Of a DNA stretch of 64,000 nt, positions 9,170 to 18,573 are shown one piece after another (the stretch's first letter is position 1; every line of letters begins with the position of its first letter). The notes beneath the pieces were generated by a model, which was not told the DNA's origin, did no database searches, and saw nothing but the letters and a program-made list of their open reading frames with translations. The stretch is from Paragonimus westermani. Lineage: Eukaryota; Platyhelminthes; Trematoda; Plagiorchiida; Troglotrematidae. The position numbers and the translations under genes are program-made. Location of the stretch: assembly GCA_008508345.1 (NCBI GenBank), contig QNGE01003667.1:1-64000 (forward strand). Reading direction: 5' to 3'.

Positions 9170-10740
9170 GTACGAAATTCGATAACAGTACTTTGTTGAG
9201 ACAGAATCTGTCGACCGTTTTAAAATGAGTGCTGTGTATTTTTATCCCTGTTTCTTACCCTCACAGATGATGGTATCTCCAACAAAATATGAAAGTTTGA
9301 TGAGAAAATCCTGGACGATATGAGCGTGCTTTTTGTTTTGATCCGATGGTTGTACACAATTGTTTCGTCATTCATGCTGTAATACATGCGCTCGTCATCG
9401 TTCTTATCCTTCTGATATTCCGTGAGTTGAGCGTGTTGCATGTGATGTACGAATTCCCCATGCACTCCGGTCACTCATCGTTGTGCGTTGTGTTGCAGCT
9501 GTTGGATGTCTTCCCTGGACACCGTCAGTCTTCGATTGCGAAAGTATCACATTTGACGTCACGGGCAAGCTGTCAAGCAGATGATCTCAGCTCTCCCTAT
9601 GTGAGAAGCACATGCGCGCAACCAATGGTTATGGGCGGTCATGGAGAATTCCAGCCATCACTCGGACAAGCACAGGTTTCTCACCCCGATTTCGACTTTG
9701 AAAGTTTGGAGTTCATAGTTATAGTCTATCTGGCTGGTGTTCCTGAGAGAAGTATGGACCTCATTTGAAGCTTATTGAACAAAGCAGCAGCCGAGTGTTT
9801 CGCATGACGGTTGTCCGCCCCACAGTTCCAGCACCAGTCACTTAGGAAACGCTTCGCCGGTTATTTGTAAAACTGGAACATCCGGCGGTCTACCGGGAGA
9901 ATTTCTTTAGTTGCCTTCAGAGACCGGAGGGATCGGTTGGCAGTTTCTTGCGAGATCTTCGCGAGCTTGCTTCAGAGGTCTTCAAACAATTGACCTCCGT
10001 TGATTGCGAACGAAACATCTGCGAATAGTTCTTCATGGGCCTCTGAAACCGAGGCCTGCGAAAAAAAATCATTCTGAGGCTAGCAGAGAATTTACCGGTT
10101 GTTGTGATAAAAGCGAGGGTTTGTGAGGCCCTTGAACAGTTGGACTAGAAGCAGGTTGCCAAGATGTCAATTTTCTCACCTTTGCTCCAACACACACACT
10201 CTCTCTAGAGCCACTCCCCAGACGAAACCAACCAGCTGTCCCGGTGGGTGGGGAGTGTTTGTGTTGCAAGCTGCTCAGCAGGCGCGCACATAACCCGCGT
10301 CATAACTTGCTGACTAGTCCCGGATCCCCGAAGAGTGGGACTCTGTCTGTTTCGTATTGAGCGTTATGTTTCGTTATCTCACCAGAATGTTTTGTTAACA
10401 TAAAATCTTTACTCGTTAGGGGTAGCATTAATAGGGAGGCGGTTCTGTTTTTAGTTGATATTGGAGCTTCGTGCTCCTTGATACACGCGCAACTATCAGC
10501 CAGGCTAACGGGGTGCCGGAGAGCTGTAGGAAAACCGGTGCCCTTTCTGCCGCGAACAGTATCGAAATGTGGTTGGCATGTAGAACACGATAATCCTACA
10601 GGCCTTCGCACTCGTTTATCATGTTGGTTGTACCGAGGACAGAAAGGTGTAGAGCTAACCTCAGGTCTGCTTGATGTGTGCGTGATGGAACGGCTGGGTT
10701 GAAGGTATCGGCAAGACTGGGTGCACCTTTTTCATGAACG
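9170..10740. other. No recognised gene
   Basis: Two open frames stand out by length, 9346-9768 (plus, 140 codons, hydrophobic start) and 10300-10611 (minus, 103 codons). Neither has a motif I recognise. The minus strand was checked for the missing RNase H-integrase half of the gypsy element at 12931-14880 and none was seen. Confidence 0.4.
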
Positions 10741-11038
10741 CGGGTTTAACTCGACCACCATCATAATCATAGACAGCAATACATTAGTGGTTCACACTAA
10801 TGCTTAACTGCCACATAACCATGAAGAAAAAGCAAACCCTATATAGGAAGAGAGAAAAGGAAAAAAGAATGGGACTGGAAGGGACCAAACTACTGAAAAT
10901 GACTACGTCCATATTCGAACATTCAACATCAAGGTGCCTACACCTTGCAAACAAACAACCGAGCTGCGAGTGAGAGTAAGGCGTCATCAGCGAGACAGCT
11001 TCCCTACAGCTTTCACTGCCCCGCGTCATTAAGTGCAC

Positions 11039-11581
11039 TCACTTCACAGAAAGCTCGGCCAAACAACAACATTCATGCCACTGAGCTCGATTGGCCGCTA
11101 TCTCACCTAAAGTCCTCAGCCACCGACTCTGTGAGTCGCGAGGACCCCAGCCCGGGAGACGAACACGACCCACGGCGGCCAACCCCTTGGTGAACAACTT
11201 CATTTCCCTACGCCAGGTCATTGTCTGACCACTTCGCACCTTGCACCAGTCGGCCGCAGTGTCAGCGAACAGTGCTCGGTGTGGCAGACGACTATCTGGC
11301 ATCCTTAATACGTGATCTAACCATCTAAGCCTGTGCAAACATAGTGACTCGACAAAAGAACTCGTTTGGCAATCACTACCAAACACCTGCTTTCTAACCT
11401 CCTCGTTACGTACACGCTGGTGCCAACCGATACGAGCGATTGAACACAGACATCGGTGGTCAAATACTTCAAGGCGGTTCACGTCTTCTACCCTGAGTGG
11501 CCAGGTCTCGCTGCCGTAAAGTAATACGGCCCTCATCGTTGTCTTATAAGCACAACCTTTAAGCTTCAGAGAAGTACACAT
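11039..11581 (-). pseudogene. C-terminal domain of the RTE-like element
   Basis: The 180-codon frame contains LKGCAYKTTMRAVLLYGSET, VEDVNRLEVFDHRCLCSIAR and LRWLDHVLRMPDSRLPHRAL. This is the conserved stretch found after reverse transcriptase in these LINEs (AAIRSVLLYGSETWxL, RLxxFDHRCLRxIxxI, RWxGHVLRMPxxRLPxxAL). It ends in a normal stop. It is out of frame with the preceding segment by a small shift near 11585, where MCTSLKLKG should connect to LRHLW. Confidence 0.8.
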
Positions 11582-11587
11582 CGGTCG

Positions 11588-12908
11588 CTAGAGATGCCTC
11601 AAATTAGCGAATACCGCCCCAGCCTTAGAGATGCGCGCTCCTATTTCATTCCCTACACCTCCACCGCTGCTGATGCAGCTTCCCAGGTATACAAACCGGT
11701 CAACAACCTCCACGACTACATTATTTAACATCAAATCTACGTAGTCACAGCAATCCTGCAGAAGCACTTTGCATTTTGAGGCTGCAAAGCGCATTCCGAA
11801 GTATTTNNNNNNNNNNNNNNNNNNNNNNNNNNNNNNNNNNNNNNNNNNNNNNNNNNNNNNNNNNNNNNNNNNNNNNNNNNNNNNNNNNNNNNNNNNNNNN
11901 NNNNNNNNNNNNNNNNNNNNNNNNNNNNNNNNNNNNNNNNNNNNNNNNNNNNNNNNNNNNNNNNNNNNNNNNNNNNNNNNNNNNNNNNNNNNNNNNNNNN
12001 NNNNNNNNNNNNNNNNNNNNNNNNNNNNNNNNNNNNNNNNNNNNNNNNNNNNNNNNNNNNNNNNNNNNNNNNNNNNNNNNNNNNNNNNNNNNNNNNNNNN
12101 NNNNNNNNNNNNNNNNNNNNNNNNNNNNNNNNNNNNNNNNNNNNNNNNNNNNNNNNNNNNNNNNNNNNNNNNNNNNNNNNNNNNNNNNNNNNNNNNCCGC
12201 AATGCAATTGCGGACCTCAGTCTCAGTGGGTGGTTCCAAGTCTACCGACCAGGGCACTGCATTACAAGTTTGTGGCGGTAACGCCGTGGACGCAGGAGGC
12301 CAGTTAAATTGACCCTCAAAGTGTTCCGCCCACCGCTCTAACCTCCTGGACTTAGCATAGATGAGTGTGCCATCTGTCTCGCTGATAGCTTCACTGACAG
12401 ACGGTCGCCTGGGTCCAGTGTCACGGATAAGCTTAAACAGTGTGCCAGTGTTTCCTGAAGCAAAAACCGTCTCCATTCCATTAAATTTTCCTAATAACCA
12501 AGCCTCACGATCAGCCTTTAGGCTACGTTTCAGTTTCCTACGGACATCTCTTCTACACTTGTTATATGAACTGCCAGGAGGGATGTTCCGCCTGGCTTCT
12601 AACAACTCCGGAGATTTCCCCGAGATCCGATGTTTGATCATTCCATGTACCCCCGTTCCGCATGCCACAGTACCTGCTTCACGAATGACCTGTGTGATCC
12701 GGGTCCAGGAGCGATCAGGATCTTCGGAGTGAGAACAACTGAGGCAGGTTTCTAAGCTGGTTTGATACTTATGCATTACCGACGGTATAGTCAGTTTCTC
12801 AACAGCCAATCGTTGCTGTCGTTGGGGTCGTTGCTCAGCAAAAGTGAGTACAAAACGACAACGTACCAGCGCATGATCTGAATCTAGGTACGTGCAGAGA
12901 ACTGCCAT
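11588..12908 (-). pseudogene. Endonuclease end and reverse transcriptase of the RTE-like element (gap inside)
   Basis: The frame starts with YLDSDHALVRCRF, the Ser-Asp-His catalytic motif of APE-type endonucleases, here only the last part of the domain. It continues through RRKLKRSLKADREAWLL, RRLERWAEHFEGQFN and TETEVRNCI, the linker before reverse transcriptase. After the gap, FAASKCKVLLQD and FVYLGSCISSGGGVGNEIGA are the thumb-side motifs (usually FAxxKCKVM and FxYLGSxIS). The YADD active site must lie in the missing bases. Outside the gap the frame is open, so this copy is fairly young compared with copy 2. Confidence 0.8.
11807..12196. other. Assembly gap (390 N)
   Basis: An uninterrupted run of N lies inside the reverse transcriptase of the RTE-like element. 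From known family members I would expect clearly more than 130 residues between the flanking motifs, so the true missing sequence is probably longer than the run, or this copy carries a deletion. Confidence 1.
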
Positions 12909-12930
12909 AGGTCACCACTGAATTTCCACG

Positions 12931-13095
12931 AGCCGTTGTCCCGGCTTCAACGGTTCTATCAGAAGCGTCAGTTACAATCGACAACTGTGCGCCACGGTCG
13001 GGATGAGCGAACAGGGCTATTTTGAAAGTAGCTTCTTCAATCTCTTGGTAGGTCACACACTGAGTCGATGAGGGACAGTTTATGACCGCCTCCAT
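12931..13095 (-). pseudogene. Ty3/gypsy RNase H start, cut by the RTE-like insertion
   Basis: The reading FKIALFAHPDRGAQLSIVTD followed by ASDRTVEAG matches the connection-RNase H start (ATLLAHPxxxAPLxLxTDASDxAVGAVL). About 10 residues after the catalytic Asp the match ends and sequence of the RTE-like element begins. The junction is at about 12930. Confidence 0.75.
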
Positions 13096-13284
13096 GGAGA
13101 TGATCGACCATTGGCTAAATAATATGCACTCAGTGAGGAATGAATCAATGGTAATAGTTTACCAGGCCGCAAAACCTGCGTGGCTGCTTAGAGGAAGAAG
13201 GTCCAGAATAATCTTGGACGGTTTGTTAAAGAAGGCAGCAGTGCTGTCGGCTGAAAGCTGGCGAACAGACACTCGATATTCGAC

Positions 13285-13850
13285 TTACCTAACAGATTTT
13301 ATCGAGTTGACTGTCGTGTCGTAGTTAGTCAACCGTACAGACAAGGTACACAGATATGAAAGATGCTCTTCCTCGGAAGAGCTAGCAACTAAGATGTCAT
13401 CGATGTATGGATAAACAATACCGATGCAGCGGGCGACCTCGTGTATAAAGCGCTGAAAGATCTGGGCTGAGTCGGTAAATCCAAATGGGACTAATAAAAA
13501 CTGGAAAGGACCAAATGGACTAACCACAACGGTCTTGGGTAAATCTTCGGTCGTTACTGGAATGTTTTGATAAGCGCGGACTAAATCAATTTTGACGATA
13601 CTCCTTTTGCCCTTGAGACAGGTTTTATGATGCTGCTTGTGCTGAATGGGATACTCATCCGTGACTGTTATTTAATTGAGGCTGTGTTAGTCACCGCGAG
13701 AGCACCGTCCTTCGATTTTTTGGAACCAAATTTAGCGGTGAGGTCCAAGAACTATCGGAAGGGTGAATAATTCAGAGTTTGAGCATGAGTTCGGATTCTG
13801 CCTCAGTGGGTTTAAGTTTCTTGGAAGCCAACCTGTGGAGCCTAGAGGAT
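13285..13850 (-). pseudogene. Ty3/gypsy reverse transcriptase
   Basis: Minus-strand motifs in order are IIHPSDSSWTSPLNLVPK (near 13770), KIDLVRAYQNIPVTTED (near 13570), VSPFGPFQFLLVPFGFTDSA (near 13500) and YPYIDDILVASSSEEEHLSY (near 13400). The catalytic YxDD is present as YIDD. Frameshifts lie upstream of the KIDL motif. Family enzymes copy element RNA into DNA. Confidence 0.85.
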
Positions 13851-14178
13851 AAAAATATGCCTTTGGTTCCGATGTGATGGGTGACACTGAAGGTCATGGC
13901 AGGCACGGCGTTTGCTGTCTGGATTTGTTTTGGGGACCACTAAATTAATTTCTCAAAAGATGGTGGAGCAGCCGGTTTCGCGTAAGTAAGGCTGGTGGCT
14001 GCAACAGTCGAGCGATTGCCGTCAATGCTCGGACGTGTAACGTCATCTGTTAGCTTCCGACGTCGGGTACCGACTAAAAGGTCGAAATGCCAGAGAAAAT
14101 CGATACTAGTGATGTGGAATGAAACGGCAGCAACGACGAAGATCTAACTAAAGTTTGCCCGGTAGCCCAAATCTAACG

Positions 14179-14365
14179 TCAGTCAACGCTGGCCGAAATC
14201 CTGGATGGTAGTGCCGTTGGAAACGCACAGATTAGGAGCGCTTGATTTGTCACCTCGGAATGAGCCTGTGGGACTAAGCGAACCTTCGCTCTTGTGTCCA
14301 CTAGGAATGCGGTTCCTGTGGAAAGCTCTCGAACGAACATAATGAGAGTGGATGCTCCGGCGTCG
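14179..14365 (-). pseudogene. Ty3/gypsy protease with mutated active site
   Basis: The reading STGTAFLVDTRAKVRLVPQA aligns with the gypsy protease segment whose core is FLVDTGAEVSVVP. The Gly of the catalytic Asp-Thr-Gly is Arg here, so the enzyme would be inactive. The position, between the gag knuckle and reverse transcriptase, fits. Confidence 0.75.
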
Positions 14366-14880
14366 TCAGTCACCATTACGCGTCGACGGTGCAGTTCCTC
14401 TGAAGCGATAAGGGAAAGGAGCAAGGTGTTGTGCACCTAATAGCTTTAGCACCATACTGCTCACGGTTCCAATGATAGCCTTTACGGGACTGTGAATTAC
14501 GTTGATGGGGAGACCTGCCGTGGACATCGGTTCTGAAAACAGCCAATCGTCATATTGTGTAGGTCTCTGCTCAAAGCAGCCAATTCTGCTCATACGTCTT
14601 TGGTTTCCACAAGGTCGGTTGAGTAAGAACCGACAGGCTGCTCCGCAGCAAGGGTGGTATGGGTAGCACTTACTCGAGAAGTACTGACGTTGCTCTGAAA
14701 TGGCTGGAAACATTAGATCACTTGGTAGGTGATCCCGGCAGCTTCTGACGGCAGTTGAGAGCGAGCTACGGACACAACATCCTGGGCTGTCTCAGGCAGC
14801 CTCTGCATCCAGAGCTCTTGCAGCATTGACTCGTCCATGTAGGCATCGCAGATGAGCTGCTAACTATGAAAATTCGGTCA
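14366..14880 (-). pseudogene. Ty3/gypsy gag end with CHCC-type knuckle
   Basis: Codons from about 14850 give ESMLQELWMQRLPETAQDVV, matching the LLRELFLQRLPxxVRxxL block of flatworm gypsy gag. At 14713-14600 a Cys/His cluster (CYPYHPCCGAACRF...RPCG) resembles the CHCC nucleocapsid knuckle known from the CsRn1 group of gypsy elements in flukes, rather than the usual CCHC knuckle. A stop separates the two. Confidence 0.65.
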
Positions 14881-15330
14881 GATCTAATATTTATATACAG
14901 TCCGCAAAGATAACGAGATGCCGCATAAAAACAACTTACACCGACTCACCAAATAGCGTGAAACGGAAATACAGAAGTTAGATACTTCCACTCAACGAGT
15001 AAAACTGGCGAGTTCTTAGAGAAGCCACGTGACCACCGGTCACTGGTGCTTGTTCAAACACAAACATAGTCCCCGACTTGACGCACTGAACATACAAAGA
15101 GCATTAATGAGGACTCTCTTATTCGAATTACAAGATACGTTTAGTCTTGGACTATGGGCGCTTCATGAGTGCTTACTATTTTACATACTGTCCTCTTTAT
15201 ATAACTGGCCAAGATATGATGGATCTGGGTTAATCATTGAAGCATCAGTTGTTAATGGGAGCAGGCAACAGTAGCTTACACTGCTACTCGGGTTCTGGTA
15301 GTCGCGTGTTTCGATGCTTACAACCACAGA
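14881..15330. other. No recognised gene
   Basis: The stretch between the gypsy gag end and the CR1-like 3' end has no motif I can name. It may include the 5' end of the gypsy element. Confidence 0.35.
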
Positions 15331-15335
15331 GCCAG

Positions 15336-16300
15336 GTACGATAATGTACGATAATGTAAGAAACAGGCGCAGCGTCTGAGCTAAGAAAAATACTGACTAG
15401 GGTAAACGAAGGCAAAGTTGGCCAGTAACACAGAGAGGCGTTGTGAATAGGTTATGTCTGCACTCTAGTTGGTTACGTTTCATCTCAATTTTGAAAGAGT
15501 AGTCTCTTGTTATTGCCCTATTAAGCACCGATTTTTATGGATTTGATGCCCAAAAGTGTGAGAATCAGCTGGTTCTTGATCACCTCTGATCCGACGGAAA
15601 TCTAGAGAATAGCTATTGAGCTCCGTTAGACGTATATTATAAAGCCAAGTTATTGACCAACGAACGGCCTTAGTTGCGCGTCGTTGAAAATTTTCGAGGG
15701 CCAGTTTATCCTTCTAATGAATGGGAGGTCAAATAAAAGGTCCGTTTTGGAGGTGTGGCTAAATGGGACTGTTATATAGAAGCTTGAAACAGGAGGGGTT
15801 AAACAACCCAAAAGTTTAATTGAGTAGCACCAAAGCTTTGCTGGTCTTCCTGACATTCGTAATCACTTTGGGAAGCAGAATAAAAAACGCAGAATGGAAG
15901 CCTTCAAGTTTTCCCATGAGAAACAACAGAAAAGAGACGTTATTCGAATTGTAGATAGTATTCGACAGGTATCAAGTATGCACAATCTTACACTTCTCGG
16001 TGTTAACTTCGAGCTTATTCTTCGGGGGCCAGTTGAATAAGGCACTCAAATCTTCTTGTAGAATAGTGTACGCGTTGGATGTGTCTAGTGACTGCCAACT
16101 TTTAACGTCATCCGTAAACAGTAGCGACCAGGACGAAATCGGGAGCCAGAGGTCATTGGTGAAGCTAACGAATAGGAGTAGATCAAGGACATAACTTTGG
16201 AGAATAGCACTGAAGTTATCTTGGCGGGTGAAGCACACACAGTTGATATTTTGTACATATCTCGTTGATTTCAAATTAGATTTAAACATTTGATGAGGGC
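15336..16300 (-). mobile_element. CR1-like non-LTR retrotransposon, 3' fragment
   Basis: On the minus strand 16289-15972 reads LDLLLFVSFTNDLWLPISS and then SLLFTDDVKSWQSLD and LFNWPPKNKLEVNTEKCKIV. These match the CR1/jockey reverse transcriptase block VLGPLLFxxFINDLP, LFADDVKxW and W...NKLxFNxxKCxxxH; the catalytic FADD reads FTDD. Down to about 15490 follow thumb-domain segments, including KLALENFQRRATKAVRW. The 3' end is marked by two and a bit copies of a 10-base unit (GTACGATAAT on plus, 15336-15358), like the short tandem tails of CR1 elements. The 5' part is missing. Confidence 0.75.
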
Positions 16301-16640
16301 TTACGCCTGTTGGTGTCCTGGCGTCGATTTTCTCACGACTTGGCAGCTCTCCTCAGTTGCCAGAAACTTGTAGACGGCGCCAGTACCTTATGTGTTTGAG
16401 GCAAAGCCACTGCCATCGACTCAATGGGATTTCGCACATCTTTACCGGAAGCCAACCAGTATGCCGCGCTGTTGAAACAATTTCCAGGAATCTACCAACG
16501 TACATTCAATAACACGGCTTCGAAACATGAGGTTTTTTATCACATAATCACCAAGGGACCATCCAAAATTGTCAAACTACAACAACCTTGTCGTCAGCAT
16601 AATTAAGATCAGTCATCCAGCCGCCAGATAGGAAGTACAC
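16301..16640 (+). pseudogene. Ty3/gypsy fragment upstream of reverse transcriptase
   Basis: The plus-strand frame reads ALLKQFPGIYQRTFNNTASK and then HEVFYHIITKGPSKIV. Gypsy pol has the same pattern (LLxxFPDIxRPxFxxxxxKHGVxHHIxTxGPPV) between protease and reverse transcriptase. The match stops after about 60 codons and no reverse transcriptase follows; instead an LTR-like sequence begins at about 16651. Confidence 0.7.
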
Positions 16641-16650
16641 ACCGGCACCC

Positions 16651-17067
16651 TGTGAGTGTGGCAGACAGTCCTCCATCGTTCCATCTTTAATGTTCGTCGC
16701 ACTAAGTCGCGTTTTCCCCAGGTACGCAATTATCAGACGCAAAAAGCAAAAGGCCGTTGAGGAGAGACCAAATCTTTATTCGACGAAATGTACAGGTGGT
16801 CTCTGATAGCGCTATAAAAGGCACCGACACGCGAAATAGCTAGAGAGGCTAGAGACCGGCCGTCGACGAGCGAGTAAACCGGGAGAATGTGACACGTGTG
16901 TCCTTCAGGTTCGCGCCACGGTCACACGACATGTAGACAAACAATCGGACAGCATGCATCATGCGAGCTTTTTTAATAGCCTAAGTATAAAATGCGACTA
17001 TGAGTTTTGGGACTATTTTATACACCATACCGCAAGCAGGCCAGTGAAATCTCCAGGCCGCTACACA
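16651..17067 (+). repeat. LTR-like sequence A (TGTG...CTACA)
   Basis: This stretch aligns along most of its length with 18141-18573. Shared landmarks are TGTG at the start, a GCACTAA...CGTTT block, TACGCA, CAGACGC, GAGACCAAA, GGTCTC, a CACCGA-ACGCGAA-AGCTAG block, GACGAGCG, CATGCATCA, TTTTA-ACA-C-TAC-GCAGGC and CTCCAGGYCRCTACA at the end. TG...CA ends and about 420 bp fit an LTR of a gypsy element. It may be the 3' LTR of the fragment at 16301-16640 or a solo LTR. No target duplication was found. Confidence 0.65.
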
Positions 17068-18140
17068 GTTGCGTACCTGACACTTTTGGGGCCAAACCGA
17101 ATTTGTAGTCGTACGGGTTTAATTGAAAGGCACACGGCTGATGGAACTCTTAGATTAGGCTTTTTCACAATGAGTTGCTAGAACGAAAATACACATTTTT
17201 CAACCTTCGTGATCGATGAACGTGGTCCATTTATGAAAGTATGAAGCCCTGCATGTATTCCATCATAAATCAATAGATTTAAATATACATCCGTAGGCAG
17301 GGGCGTAGGCTCAAATCACATAGTCCACTGCAAAGTTCACTAGCCTTTGTTGTGTTCACCACACACATTTCTCAGGACGGACAAAAATGATTTACTGCGT
17401 TGCACGTAGCATGCTTTATAGTGTGCCTTAAAGAACACCTTCAGGTGTTAAATTTCCTTCAAGTTTCTGCAGAGTGGCATTATTTTATGATCACTAGCAC
17501 TAGTTGAGTGCTTCGTGTTTCGAACTGGCCTTTACTTGTGTCGTACGCTCTCTTAGTGTGTACAATTTGTTCCTCCTAGCTGATGTATGGACAGAAAACA
17601 ACTACACATGCGACGCATTCCACTTGGTTTTACTAAGACATTGACTGGTCGTGACATCCCACGAAGTACCACAAAGGATTAGCAGTTTCTTAGGTGGAAT
17701 TTGTCCTCCGTCCTTACTTTGAGCTAGACGCTATAGCTCTTAGTATTTCCTGTTTACCTCAAATGCCTACTGCCGTTTGCTTAAGTCTGTCGCAAAGCTC
17801 GCATTCAACACAATGGATAAGGACGATTTTCATGCAAGGATTACAGATGAACACAATGTCAACACGTAGTTACATATTATCAAATACTGTCTTAAGCACT
17901 TATTACATTTACACACATAGTTGATGAGTTTCTGAAGTAGTTCTATGCTTTTCTTTCCGTGTAATCTGCAGATTCCTCCACATGTAAGGTTAAAAACGGA
18001 ATAACTTTAGCCGTATACGATCTTGTGATATCCCAAACTGTCAACACAGTTTGTTAAACCCCACCAGGCAACAACAGCTTATGCTGAAGAATACTGTAGA
18101 AAAAGTGAGACTTAAAATAGAAGTCAAGTTAAAGGATCTG
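17068..18140. other. Sequence between two LTR-like repeats, no recognised domain
   Basis: About 1.07 kb lies between the two similar sequences. A 76-codon frame (17694-17924, plus) has no recognisable motif, and I see neither a clear tRNA primer-binding site after copy A nor a polypurine tract before copy B. Confidence 0.4.
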
Positions 18141-18573
18141 TGTGGGCATTAGACAACATGTATGTCAATAACGCATTACGTGACAATTTTAGTGCGTAAG
18201 TGCACTAAATTAACGTTTCCTCAAGTGTACGCAGAAATACCAGACGCGAAATGAAAATACAAATAATTGCGAGACCAAAAATATGTTATGCAATGATTAC
18301 AAATGGTCTCGATCAGAGCTAGGCGACACCGATACGCGAACAGCTAGGGAGGATAAGGATCCGACCGACGAGCGCGCGAGCAAGTCGAAAAAAGCGTGTC
18401 GCGCTTGGCACGCATACGCCGACAAGCATGCCAACAAACAAACGCGACCTCATGCATCAGGCAGACGGCAGGCGAAGATCCTTAAGGTCCTATGTACAAT
18501 GTGAGCTAAGATTTTAGGAAGGATTTTACACATCGTACAGCAGGCAGACTGAGGGTATCTCCAGGTCACTACA
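18141..18573 (+). repeat. LTR-like sequence B (TGTG...CTACA)
   Basis: This is the diverged partner of 16651-17067, in the same orientation. It starts with TGTGGGCATTAGACA and ends with CTCCAGGTCACTACA. The middle part (about 18380-18440) is richer in G/C and contains an open frame of 73 codons which I regard as chance. The sequence after it gives no evidence for another internal region. Confidence 0.65.

Larger units (their letters stand above)
10750..12930 (-). mobile_element. RTE-like non-LTR retrotransposon, 5'-truncated, copy 1
   Basis: The minus strand encodes the end of an APE-type endonuclease, the region leading into reverse transcriptase, the end of reverse transcriptase and the characteristic C-terminal domain, followed by a probable 3' UTR down to about 10750. 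The start lies inside the endonuclease domain and abuts gypsy sequence at about 12930, as expected for a 5'-truncated insertion by target-primed reverse transcription. A 390-base N gap removes the reverse transcriptase middle. The clade label (RTE-like) is my best judgement from domain order. Confidence 0.8.
12931..14880 (-). mobile_element. Ty3/gypsy gag-pol, interrupted by the RTE-like element
   Basis: The minus strand reads gag end, protease, reverse transcriptase and the beginning of RNase H, then stops abruptly where the RTE-like element begins. The continuing RNase H-integrase part is not found on the other side of that element (below 10750). It is therefore not a simple insertion: the downstream half is deleted, or the gypsy element was already truncated. 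Stops and shifts occur throughout. Confidence 0.8.

Noticed and set aside
10983..11005. TCATCAGCG, reverse complement of a hammerhead box
   Set aside because: No GAAA box or cleavage triplet at the right distance; lies in the LINE 3' end.
16651..18573. Complete LTR retrotransposon with target duplication
   Set aside because: Five-base flanks before copy A and after copy B do not match, nor do the flanks of each copy taken alone, so I only call two LTR-like repeats.
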